Made by a program: the position numbers and the translations under genes | Notes under the pieces: generated by a model | Databases searched by the model: none | What the model was told of the DNA's origin: nothing | Seen by the model: the letters and a program-made list of their open reading frames with translations, nothing else | Source of the DNA: Campylobacteraceae bacterium | Lineage (GTDB): Bacteria; Campylobacterota; Campylobacteria; Campylobacterales; UBA6016 | Direction of reading: 5' to 3' | Assembly: GCA_022758985.1 (NCBI GenBank) | Contig: JAEMQC010000128.1 | Location: 1-13,287 of the forward strand | DNA length: 13,287 bases | Shown here: one piece after another, positions 6,449-12,478 of the stretch | How the letters are laid out: each line of letters opens with the position of its first letter | Position numbering within the stretch: the stretch's first letter is position 1

Positions 6449-6994
6449 ATGGCATCAGTACTTTTTAAAGGCAACCCTGTAAATCTTGAAGGAACGGAAG
6501 TAAAAGTAGGAGACAAAGCTCCTGCGGTAGTTCTTCCAAACAAAGCTCTTGCTGACGTAACTGTTGGCGGCGCTAGCGACTGCATCCAAGTTATCGTAGC
6601 GGTTCCGTCTCTAGATACGGCTGTTTGTGCGGCTGAAACAAGAAGATTTAACGTTGAAGCTTCAAAAGTGAGCGGCGCTAAAGTTCAAATCGTGTCTATG
6701 GACCTTCCGTTTGCTGCCGGTAGATTTTGTACAACTGAAGGTATCGAAAACCTTGACGTATGTTCAGACTTCAGAGACAAAGAGTTTGCAAAAGCTTACG
6801 GCATACTAATCGGCGAAGGTGATCTTAGAGGTCTTTGCGCTAGAGCAATATTCGTGGTAGATAAAGCCGGAACTGTTGTTTACAAAGAACTTGTAAGCGA
6901 AGTAACTGCTGAGCCAAACTATGAAGATGCTCTTGAAGCTGCAAAAGCTGCAGGCGCTACTGGTTCAACTTGCTGCGGCGGCGGTTGCCACTAA
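6449..6994 (+). CDS. tpx: thiol peroxidase (Tpx, atypical 2-Cys peroxiredoxin) with Cys-rich tail
   Basis: Tpx reduces hydrogen peroxide and alkyl hydroperoxides using thioredoxin. The peroxidatic Cys60 sits in the Tpx signature PSLDTAVCAAETRRFN (53-68). The resolving Cys94 is in GRFCTTEGIEN, with the 34-residue spacing typical of Tpx. Arg131 and the following AIFVVDKAGTVVY complete the fold. The 181-residue length exceeds the usual 165-175 because of a C-terminal extension that ends in TCCGGGCH, three Cys and a His, like a small metal or thiol site. AAGGAG at 6438-6443 lies 5 nt before the ATG, an excellent ribosome-binding site. Codon use is more uniform than in the neighbours, with many CTT, GTT and AAC codons, which suggests high expression. 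The gene stands alone between a promoter-like spacer and a hairpin-rich convergent spacer. Confidence 0.95.
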   Translation: MASVLFKGNPVNLEGTEVKVGDKAPAVVLPNKALADVTVGGASDCIQVIVAVPSLDTAVCAAETRRFNVEASKVSGAKVQIVSMDLPFAAGRFCTTEGIENLDVCSDFRDKEFAKAYGILIGEGDLRGLCARAIFVVDKAGTVVYKELVSEVTAEPNYEDALEAAKAAGATGSTCCGGGCH

Positions 6995-7000
6995 TAGTAC

Positions 7001-7028
7001 GCTAAGACGGGCGAAGCCCGCCTAAGCG
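7001..7028. terminator. hairpin after tpx
   Basis: CGGGC (7008-7012) and GCCCG (7016-7020) pair around a GAA loop, and the flanks GCTAAG and CTAAGC extend the symmetry with one mismatch. It starts 6 nt after the tpx stop. There is no strong T-run, so it may act as a terminator, an mRNA 3' stabiliser or a repeat. Confidence 0.45.
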
Positions 7029-7030
7029 GC

Positions 7031-7048
7031 AGGGACATAAATGTCCCT
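7031..7048. terminator. perfect 8-bp hairpin in the tpx/murB spacer
   Basis: AGGGACAT (7031-7038) and ATGTCCCT (7041-7048) are exact inverted copies separated by AA. This is the second of three consecutive hairpins between the convergent genes. A bidirectional termination or 3'-end role is likely but not certain, since T-tracts are absent. Confidence 0.45.
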
Positions 7049-7066
7049 TGCGACCCCCTAAAGCTA

Positions 7067-7081
7067 GCCGCATAAAGCGGC
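7067..7081 (-). terminator. hairpin directly after murB
   Basis: GCCGC (7067-7071) and GCGGC (7077-7081) pair around ATAAA, 3 nt beyond the murB stop on the minus strand. GCGGC at 7026-7030 could pair with the same left arm as an alternative. It lacks a T-run, so the termination call is weak. Confidence 0.4.
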
Positions 7082-7084
7082 GGA

Positions 7085-7867
7085 TCAAATTATTTTTACT
7101 TCAAGCTCTAAATTGACTCCCTTCTTTTGCAATACTTTTTTTTGCGCTAGTTCTATGAGTGCTAGCGCATCTTCCGCTTTCCCGTTCCCTAGATTTACAA
7201 GAAAATTGGCATGAACTTCGCTAAAAGCCATATCTCCTATTCTGTACCCCTTTAACCCGGCCTCTTCTATTAGTTTTCCGGCAAAATCTCCGGGCGGATT
7301 TTTAAAGCAGCTTCCGGCGCTAGGATTTTTTGGTTGGTTTTTGCGTGCGTTTTTTAGCTCTTCAAACAAAGCTTCATCAAAACCTTTTTTGCTAGCGTCA
7401 AATACGGCTTCCAAAGCTATGCTTCCAAGATGCGCAAATCTATAGCCGTGTTCTATATCCTCTTTTTGTTTGTAGCCGTTTGCAAATTTTACGGCTAATA
7501 GATTATTGAATATCTCATGGCTTTTTAATCCGGCGTTCATGGATAGCATTCCGCCTATGGTTCCGGGAAGTCCACCCAAAAATTCAAATCCGGCTAAATC
7601 GTTCTTCTTTGCAAAGCTAAAGAGTCGTCCCCCGCTCATGGCAGCTCCGACATATAGCTTTTCGTTTTCTGATCTTACATAGTCAAACTCTTCGCCAAGA
7701 ACGGCTAGATTTCTATTTTTGCCGGTTATTATTAGATTGTATGCGCCGCCTATTATGGCGCCGTCAAAGCTTGCGGCGTCGTTTTCGTTTTCGATTACGG
7801 ATACTTCTAGCGTGGGTCCTAATTTTATAGAGGCGTATTTGGAGAAATCTATCGTTTTTTTGCGCAT
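7085..7867 (-). CDS. murB: UDP-N-acetylenolpyruvoylglucosamine reductase
   Basis: MurB reduces UDP-GlcNAc-enolpyruvate to UDP-MurNAc with NADPH and FAD, the second committed step of cytoplasmic peptidoglycan precursor synthesis. The 260-residue protein has the FAD-binding GGAYNLI (40-46, a variant of the usual GxGSN) and LGGLPGTIGGMLSMNAG (97-113). The catalytic Ser186 lies in NPSAGSCFKNP, GKLIEEAGLKGYRIGD spans 197-212, and SEVHANFLVN and a C-terminal LELEV carry the likely proton-donor-region Glu. The absence of the extra segment around the E. coli Tyr loop makes it a type II (short) MurB. The ATG overlaps the fliQ stop by one base (TAATG) with no separate ribosome-binding site, so translation is probably coupled to fliQ. 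The same murB-fliQ pairing exists in C. jejuni, from memory. Confidence 0.96.
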   Translation of the reverse strand: MRKKTIDFSKYASIKLGPTLEVSVIENENDAASFDGAIIGGAYNLIITGKNRNLAVLGEEFDYVRSENEKLYVGAAMSGGRLFSFAKKNDLAGFEFLGGLPGTIGGMLSMNAGLKSHEIFNNLLAVKFANGYKQKEDIEHGYRFAHLGSIALEAVFDASKKGFDEALFEELKNARKNQPKNPSAGSCFKNPPGDFAGKLIEEAGLKGYRIGDMAFSEVHANFLVNLGNGKAEDALALIELAQKKVLQKKGVNLELEVKII

Positions 7868-8133
7868 TAAAAAGAGAATGTAGGAATCATTTTGAATATT
7901 CTGGTCGTAAAGTCGATCATCTCATTCATAATCCAAGGCATCGTAAAGACCATAACAACTCCAGTTAGAATGATTTTCGGTAAAAACGAGAGCGTCATTT
8001 CGTTGATTTGGGTAGTCGCTTGGAATATGCTTATGACAAGTCCGGCGAGAAGTCCGGCAAGAAGCATCGGCATGGATACGAATAGCGCTATTTTCATCGT
8101 CTCTACGGTAATCGCTATTAGTTTTGACTCCAC
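7867..8133 (-). CDS. fliQ: flagellar biosynthesis protein FliQ
   Basis: FliQ is a small inner-membrane component of the flagellar type III export gate, forming the FliP5-FliQ4-FliR1 complex. The 88 residues contain two hydrophobic helices (about 14-38 and 50-72) flanking the conserved VISIFQATTQINEMTLSFLP (33-52), the diagnostic stretch of the FliQ/SpaQ/HrcS family. The genomic context is a housekeeping cluster with no virulence-type secretion genes, which favours flagellar FliQ over a type III injectisome protein. The start is a GTG at 8133 with AAAGGAG 5 nt upstream, overlapping the mqnD stop codon. The stop overlaps the murB start by one base. A flagellar gene between menaquinone and cell-wall genes, away from other flagellar genes, is usual for this phylum, where flagellar genes are scattered. 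Confidence 0.95.
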   Translation of the reverse strand: MESKLIAITVETMKIALFVSMPMLLAGLLAGLVISIFQATTQINEMTLSFLPKIILTGVVMVFTMPWIMNEMIDFTTRIFKMIPTFSF

Positions 8134-8143
8134 CCTCTCTCCT

Positions 8144-9004
8144 TTACGAAAATCTATAATCCATATACTCTTTTGGAATAAGCATATCGGATGCTCTAAT
8201 CTTTTTGTCGTAGATACCGTGATTATACCCTATTTCAAATAGCTTATCAATAGCTGCCAGCGCCTCGTCGTCCATCGTCTCAGAGCGTTCGTTCGCATAC
8301 ATTGAGAGATATTTTTCTAGTTTTTTCGCATCCACCCTGATGAGGTCACGCTCCAAGAGCATTCGACTGAGTGTCTCTTTGTTTTTTACCGCTATCGTTA
8401 CGGCATTCAGCAGAATATTTTCAATTTTTATAGCTCTAAGAAGCGGTATTGAGCGTCTAATAGCCATGCCCCCGAGAGGTAGCGGCATATCTCTCGCCAG
8501 CCCTTGCCAAATATCAAATATTTCACGCTCCACTTCCAGTTCGTCCGAGTATGTCAGTATCGCCTCATGAATGAGTACTCCCGCATCGACTACGCCATCA
8601 AGCACTGCCTTTTCGATTTCGAGAAAGTTCATATATACAGGTCTGGCATCCGGATAAGCTATGCGAAAGAGCATGGCGTTTGTCGTGTATCTGCCGCTTA
8701 GCGCTACTTTGAAGTTTTTTTTGAGTTTTGCGCCCTTTTTTTTGACAAGTTTTGGGCCATATCCTTCACCAAAACTCATTGCACATCGCAAAAGAGCGTA
8801 ATCGTCCCTGATAATCGGATATGCGCCAAAGCTAATAGCAGTCGCATCGTAAGTGCCGCGCATCGCTTCAACGTTTAGGGTCTCGATGTCAAGAGCTATA
8901 TTTTCAAAAGTCAAATCGCCCGTATTGACCCATCCGAATTTGATGGCGTAGTACATAAAAATATCGTCTGCGTCAGGCGAGTGGGCGATAGTGATTTTAG
9001 GCAT
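8144..9004 (-). CDS. mqnD: 1,4-dihydroxy-6-naphthoate synthase (futalosine menaquinone pathway)
   Basis: MqnD converts cyclic dehypoxanthinyl futalosine to 1,4-dihydroxy-6-naphthoate in the alternative menaquinone route that Campylobacterota use instead of the classical Men pathway. The 286-residue protein starts MPKITIAHSPDADDIFMYYA, matching the MqnD N-terminus. It has the periplasmic-binding-protein-like fold of the family (Pfam VitK2_biosynth), with ISFGAYPII (about 58-66), LSGRYTTNAMLF, GVLIHEAILTY and the Pro-rich LPLGGMAIRR hinge. It lacks a signal peptide, consistent with an enzyme rather than a transporter subunit. MqnA (chorismate dehydratase) is the sister family. The HSPDADD opening and DAGVLIHE favour MqnD. 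The ATG has a weak GGAAA. Its stop overlaps the fliQ ribosome-binding site 10 nt before fliQ, so the three genes form an operon. Confidence 0.88.
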   Translation of the reverse strand: MPKITIAHSPDADDIFMYYAIKFGWVNTGDLTFENIALDIETLNVEAMRGTYDATAISFGAYPIIRDDYALLRCAMSFGEGYGPKLVKKKGAKLKKNFKVALSGRYTTNAMLFRIAYPDARPVYMNFLEIEKAVLDGVVDAGVLIHEAILTYSDELEVEREIFDIWQGLARDMPLPLGGMAIRRSIPLLRAIKIENILLNAVTIAVKNKETLSRMLLERDLIRVDAKKLEKYLSMYANERSETMDDEALAAIDKLFEIGYNHGIYDKKIRASDMLIPKEYMDYRFS

Positions 9005-9027
9005 ATTTTTCCAGTAGTTTTTGGCAG

Positions 9028-9033
9028 ATTTTA
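9028..9033 (-). promoter_or_regulatory. candidate mqnD-fliQ-murB -10 box
   Basis: The minus strand reads TAAAAT here, 23 nt before the mqnD ATG, which would give a leader of about 15 nt. It is the only good -10 match on this strand in the divergent spacer. Sequence inference only. Confidence 0.35.
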
Positions 9034-9072
9034 CCGCTTACTACTTTAAGGGACGAGTTGTTAACATAACCC

Positions 9073-9078
9073 TATAAT
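9073..9078 (+). promoter_or_regulatory. candidate recA -10 box
   Basis: A perfect TATAAT lies 24 nt before the recA ATG. Transcription would begin near 9085, leaving an 18-nt leader whose first bases are the AAAAGG ribosome-binding site (9085-9090). No LexA-type SOS box was seen in the 98-bp divergent spacer. Confidence 0.5.
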
Positions 9079-9102
9079 CCTCTTAAAAGGCCGAATAATC
9101 CG

Positions 9103-10146
9103 ATGGATGAGAACAAAAAAAAATCACTTGAACTAGCAATAAAACAAATAGACAAAGCCTTCGGAAAAGGCGCTTTGATGAGACTCGGCGATAGAGCCGA
9201 AGAGAACATAGAAGCCATCTCGACGGGTTCACTCGGGCTCGATCTAGCTCTTGGTATCGGCGGTGTACCTAAGGGTCGTATTATAGAGATATACGGTCCG
9301 GAGTCGTCAGGTAAAACTACGCTGACTTTGCACATAGTGGCGGAAGCCCAAAAACAAGGCGGTATATGCGCATTCGTCGATGCGGAGCATGCCCTTGACG
9401 TCAAATATGCAAAAAATCTCGGCGTAGATACCGACAATCTGCTCGTGTCTCAGCCTGATTTTGGCGAGCAAGCTCTTGAAATAGTGGAGACGCTAGCTCG
9501 CAGCGGCGCTGTAGATGTGATAGTGGTCGATTCTGTTGCGGCTCTTACCCCAAAAGCCGAGATAGAAGGTGATATGGGTGATAGCCACATGGGTCTTCAG
9601 GCAAGACTTATGAGCCAAGCCCTTAGAAAACTTGCTGGCGTACTTCACAAGATGAATACGACCGTAATTTTCATAAACCAGATAAGACAAAAAATCGGCG
9701 GTATGAGCTACGGCAGCAACGAAACTACAACAGGCGGAAACGCTCTAAAGTTCTATGCTTCCGTCAGGATAGACATCAGAAAAATCCAAAGCCTCAAACA
9801 AGGTGAAGATGTAATAGGTAACCGAGTAAAAGCCAAAGTTATAAAAAACAAAGTCGCGCCTCCGTTTAGACAGGCTGAGTTTGACGTAATGTTCGGCGAA
9901 GGTATCAGCAAAATGGGCGAAATCATAGATTACGGCGTTAAGCTTGATATTATAGACAAAGCCGGAGCCTGGTTTTCTTACAAATCGACGAAAATCGGCC
10001 AGGGTAGGGAGAATTCGAAAATCTTCCTAAAAGACAATCCGGCGGTCTGTCAAGAAATCGAAAACGAAATCAGAAACAATATAGGATTGGAGGGCGAGCT
10101 GCCTAGCCTATCCGATGAAACCAATATAGGAGATGAAGAACAATGA
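9103..10146 (+). CDS. recA: recombinase RecA
   Basis: RecA forms filaments on single-stranded DNA and catalyses ATP-dependent homologous pairing and strand exchange. The 347-residue protein has Walker A GPESSGKTT (65-73), the Walker B strand VDVIVVDSVAALTPKAEIEG and the DNA-binding L1 region around SHMGLQARLMSQALRKL. FINQIRQKIGGMSYGSNETT leads into loop L2 with TGGNALKFYASVR. The C-terminal tail is short and acidic (SDETNIGDEEQ), as expected for modulation of DNA access. The ATG at 9103 is preceded by AAAAGG 12 nt upstream, and a second ATG at 9107 is out of frame. The stop overlaps the eno ATG (ATGA), so it heads an operon with eno, the DivIC-like gene, the secreted-protein gene and aroK. 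The recA-eno linkage is known in C. jejuni, from memory. Confidence 0.98.
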   Translation: MDENKKKSLELAIKQIDKAFGKGALMRLGDRAEENIEAISTGSLGLDLALGIGGVPKGRIIEIYGPESSGKTTLTLHIVAEAQKQGGICAFVDAEHALDVKYAKNLGVDTDNLLVSQPDFGEQALEIVETLARSGAVDVIVVDSVAALTPKAEIEGDMGDSHMGLQARLMSQALRKLAGVLHKMNTTVIFINQIRQKIGGMSYGSNETTTGGNALKFYASVRIDIRKIQSLKQGEDVIGNRVKAKVIKNKVAPPFRQAEFDVMFGEGISKMGEIIDYGVKLDIIDKAGAWFSYKSTKIGQGRENSKIFLKDNPAVCQEIENEIRNNIGLEGELPSLSDETNIGDEEQ

Positions 10147-11420
10147 TATATATAGACGATTTATATGCTTCCGAGGCGATAGACTCGAGAGGTAACCCTA
10201 CGGTAAAAGTTACGGTTCGACTCTCCGATGGAACGGTAGAGAGCGCATTTGTTCCGAGCGGCGCAAGTACCGGCAAAAGAGAAGCGCTTGAGCTTAGAGA
10301 CGGCGACAAGGCTAGATTTGGCGGCAAAGGCGTACTAAAGGCTTGCGAAAACGTAAAAACATTGATAGCTGACGAGCTGATAGGTCTTAGCCCGTTTAAT
10401 CAAGGCCATATAGATGCGATAATAAAGAGAGTGGACGGCACGGACAACTACTCAAACATAGGAGCCAATGCGGCGCTTGGCGTCTCTATGGCTGTAGCAA
10501 GAGCGGCGGCAAGCTCTCTTGGCGTACCTCTATACAGATACCTTGGCGGGGCAAACGCAGTAGTCCTTCCAACGCCAATGCTAAACATCATCAACGGCGG
10601 TGCACACGCTGCAAATAGCGCAGACTTCCAAGAGTATATGATTATGCCTATAGGTTTTGATAGCTTCAAAGAAGCGCTAAGAGCGTCCGCAGAGGTTTAT
10701 CAGGCACTAAAAAAAGTACTTCACGATGAAGGACACTCTACAAACATAGGCGATGAGGGCGGTTTTGCTCCAAGCCTAGCTAACAACGAAGAGCCAATCC
10801 AAAAAATTATGAAAGCTATTGAGCTAGCCGGATACAAAGCGGGCGAGCAAATCGCAATAGCTCTTGACGTAGCGTCAAGCGAGTTTTATGAAAACGGCAA
10901 ATACAACCTACATACAGAAAACAGAGTGCTTACAAGCTCTGAAATGGTTGATTATTATGAGATGCTAATCTCAAAATACCCTATCGTATCTATCGAAGAT
11001 GGTCTTGATGAGGGCGACTGGGACGGCTGGGCTGAGCTAACAAAAAGACTGGGCGGCAAAGTGCAGCTAGTAGGTGACGACCTATTCGTAACTAACAAAA
11101 AAATAGTTGCAGAGGGAATCGAAAAAAATATCGCAAACTCCGTACTTATCAAGCTAAACCAAATAGGTACATTGTCTGAAACTATGCAGACAATGAGGCT
11201 GGCGCATAGAAACGACTATACGTGCATAGTATCACACAGAAGCGGTGAAACCGAAGATAGTTTCATAGCCGATCTTGCCGTAGCCGTAAACTCAGGTCAA
11301 ATCAAAACAGGCTCAACCGCAAGAAGCGAGCGTATAGCAAAATACAACAGACTTCTTGAGATAGAAGAAGAGCTTGGCGACGCTGCGGAATATATAGGAA
11401 GAAGCATATTTAAAAAATAA
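10143..11420 (+). CDS. eno: enolase
   Basis: Enolase interconverts 2-phosphoglycerate and phosphoenolpyruvate, a step these largely asaccharolytic bacteria use mainly for gluconeogenesis. It can also sit in RNA-degrading complexes. The 425-residue protein is full length. Mg ligands are Asp242, Glu285 in IEDGLDE and Asp312 in GDDLF. Glu205 in GDEGGFAPS and Lys337 in LIKLNQIGT are the catalytic acid/base pair, with SHRSGETEDSFIADLAV (364-380) and Lys388 completing the site. The N-terminal ASEAIDSRGNPTV and SGASTGKREALELRD are diagnostic. AGGAG at 10128-10132 is 10 nt before the ATG, which overlaps the recA stop by 4 nt. The next gene follows 3 nt after its stop. Confidence 0.98.
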   Translation: MIYIDDLYASEAIDSRGNPTVKVTVRLSDGTVESAFVPSGASTGKREALELRDGDKARFGGKGVLKACENVKTLIADELIGLSPFNQGHIDAIIKRVDGTDNYSNIGANAALGVSMAVARAAASSLGVPLYRYLGGANAVVLPTPMLNIINGGAHAANSADFQEYMIMPIGFDSFKEALRASAEVYQALKKVLHDEGHSTNIGDEGGFAPSLANNEEPIQKIMKAIELAGYKAGEQIAIALDVASSEFYENGKYNLHTENRVLTSSEMVDYYEMLISKYPIVSIEDGLDEGDWDGWAELTKRLGGKVQLVGDDLFVTNKKIVAEGIEKNIANSVLIKLNQIGTLSETMQTMRLAHRNDYTCIVSHRSGETEDSFIADLAVAVNSGQIKTGSTARSERIAKYNRLLEIEEELGDAAEYIGRSIFKK

Positions 11421-11423
11421 GCC

Positions 11424-11699
11424 ATGAACGAGATTTTAGAAGAGCTTGGAGCACCCAAACGCAAACCCCTGTTTGACTTTAGCAGGGGCGCTTGGAAGCT
11501 TCTGGCTCTCTTTTCGCTCGTAGCCGTATTTGCCGTATATACCGGCAATCTTCTGTTTGGGCAAAACTCCGTATCCACTCTTTTTAGCTTAGAAGACCAG
11601 CGAGACCATCTCAAATCGGAAATAGAAAAACTAAAAGAACAAAACGCCAAATATCAAAAAGAGTATTTTGAGCTAAAAAGATTAGAAGGAGACAAATGA
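11424..11699 (+). CDS. FtsB/DivIC-like septum formation protein
   Basis: This is a 91-residue bitopic membrane protein. About 22 charged N-terminal residues are followed by one membrane helix (about 24-46, WKLLALFSLVAVFAVYTGNL). A periplasmic coiled coil follows from about 55 to 88 (LEDQRDHLKSEIEKLKEQN with heptad hydrophobics). This is the DivIC/FtsB architecture (Pfam DivIC), a component of the division complex that bridges FtsL and FtsQ. Sequence divergence makes assignment to FtsB or another small coiled-coil membrane protein uncertain. The ATG is 3 nt after the eno stop with no good ribosome-binding site, so translation may depend on coupling with eno. The stop overlaps the next gene as ATGA. 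A similar gene follows eno in C. jejuni, from memory. Confidence 0.75.
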   Translation: MNEILEELGAPKRKPLFDFSRGAWKLLALFSLVAVFAVYTGNLLFGQNSVSTLFSLEDQRDHLKSEIEKLKEQNAKYQKEYFELKRLEGDK

Positions 11700-11974
11700 G
11701 AACAGCGCTTATGCTAGCCATGCTCTCACTACCCTTGTTTGCGAGAGAAAACCCGTTTAAAGCTTTGCAAAAAGAAAACCTTGCGGAAGCATCCATGTCT
11801 CAAATAAACAAAGTTGAGCCGCTCCCCACCATCACCATTACCCCACCCGTCGAGTCGGTAAAAATAAAAAAAATAACCATAGAGTATCAGTCCATAGACG
11901 GCATGAAAATCAAAAAGACATACGATATCGAAAAATGTATGGACCCACTCAAAACAATCAAGGTATCACAATGA
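11696..11974 (+). CDS. small secreted protein, CgpA/AMIN-like by position
   Basis: The 92-residue protein has a signal peptide at 1-16 (MRTALMLAMLSLPLFA, predicted cleavage after LFA), so it is probably periplasmic. The mature part has a Pro/Thr stretch (PLPTITITPPVE, about 42-53). A beta-rich, Lys-rich segment follows (VKIKKITIEYQSIDGMKIKK), then a single Cys81. In C. jejuni, from memory, the gene after the DivIC-like gene encodes the periplasmic glycoprotein CgpA. This protein holds the same operon slot but is short, and I cannot see a full AMIN domain. No D/E-x-N-x-S/T campylobacterial glycosylation sequon is present. AGGAG lies just before the ATG, which overlaps the previous stop by 4 nt. 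The stop overlaps aroK by 4 nt. Function unknown. Confidence 0.7.
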   Translation: MRTALMLAMLSLPLFARENPFKALQKENLAEASMSQINKVEPLPTITITPPVESVKIKKITIEYQSIDGMKIKKTYDIEKCMDPLKTIKVSQ

Positions 11975-12459
11975 ATAACATTGTACTTATAGGCTTTATG
12001 GGGAGCGGAAAAAGCAGCGTAGGGCGAGCTCTTGCAAAAGAAAAAGAGATGTATTTTGTCGATACCGATGCACTCATCGAGAGTTTTGAGGGGCAAAAAA
12101 TTAGAGATATGTTTGCCGATAAGGGTGAAACGTATTTCAGGGAGTGTGAGCGGAAATGTTTTGAGTGGTTAAGCAATAATGTCTCAAATGCAGTAATATC
12201 GACAGGCGGAGGTATGCCGACCGTTATAGAAGATTTTAGCTCCCTTGGCAAAACAATATATCTAAAAGTTGATTTTGAGACCTTGCTAGAGAGGCTAAAA
12301 GCCGAAGAGTTTGATAAAAGACCGTTGTTTGCTGATGTAAAATTTGCTAGAAAAATATTTGAAATAAGAGAGCCTATCTATACGCAAAAGTCCGAGTTGA
12401 TAGTGGATGCAAATATGAAGTTTGATGAGGTATTAAAAGAGGTTTCTAGCAAGGCTTAG
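11971..12459 (+). CDS. aroK: shikimate kinase
   Basis: AroK phosphorylates shikimate with ATP in the cytoplasmic pathway to chorismate, which also feeds futalosine-route menaquinone synthesis through mqnD. The 162-residue protein has the P-loop GFMGSGKS (8-15) and shikimate-binding Asp31 and Asp33 in FVDTDALIE. Arg57 lies in YFRECE, GGG at 79-81 in STGGGMPT, lid Arg117 in FDKRPLFAD and Arg133 in EIREPIY. The reading frame is open for 12 codons before this ATG (from 11935), but MNNIVLIGFMGSGKS is the correct family start. It also gives the 4-nt ATGA overlap seen throughout this operon, with AAGG about 7 nt upstream. Its stop lies in the loop of the terminator hairpin, making this the last gene of the recA operon. 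Confidence 0.96.
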   Translation: MNNIVLIGFMGSGKSSVGRALAKEKEMYFVDTDALIESFEGQKIRDMFADKGETYFRECERKCFEWLSNNVSNAVISTGGGMPTVIEDFSSLGKTIYLKVDFETLLERLKAEEFDKRPLFADVKFARKIFEIREPIYTQKSELIVDANMKFDEVLKEVSSKA

Positions 12460-12478
12460 ACCTTGCTAGAAAAGTTTT
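12443..12478. terminator. bidirectional terminator between aroK and the porin gene
   Basis: TTTCTAGCAAGG (12443-12454) and CCTTGCTAGAAA (12461-12472) form a perfect 12-bp stem around a 6-nt loop that contains the aroK TAG stop (12457-12459). TTTT at 12475-12478 follows on the plus strand. The AT-rich flanks, with TCTTTT a few bases past the stem on the minus strand, suit termination of the convergent gene too. Confidence 0.75.

Noticed and set aside
7867..8133. Injectisome export protein (HrcS/SctS) instead of FliQ
   Set aside because: No other type III secretion genes are near, and the linkage to murB is the flagellar fliQ arrangement of this phylum.
7892..8242. 116-codon plus-strand frame opposite fliQ and the end of mqnD
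   Set aside because: Hydrophobic residues mirror the fliQ membrane helices read backwards, and no homology or start signal is visible.
8144..9004. Substrate-binding protein of an ABC transporter instead of MqnD
   Set aside because: The fold is periplasmic-binding-protein-like, but there is no signal peptide and no transporter neighbour, and the N-terminus fits MqnD.
9005..9102. LexA-type SOS box upstream of recA
   Set aside because: No CTGT-N8-ACAG-like or other paired operator was found in the spacer. The palindrome GTTAAC alone is too short.
9072..9437. Minus-strand 121-codon frame over the recA start
   Set aside because: It covers the recA promoter and Walker A coding sequence in reverse and has no family resemblance.
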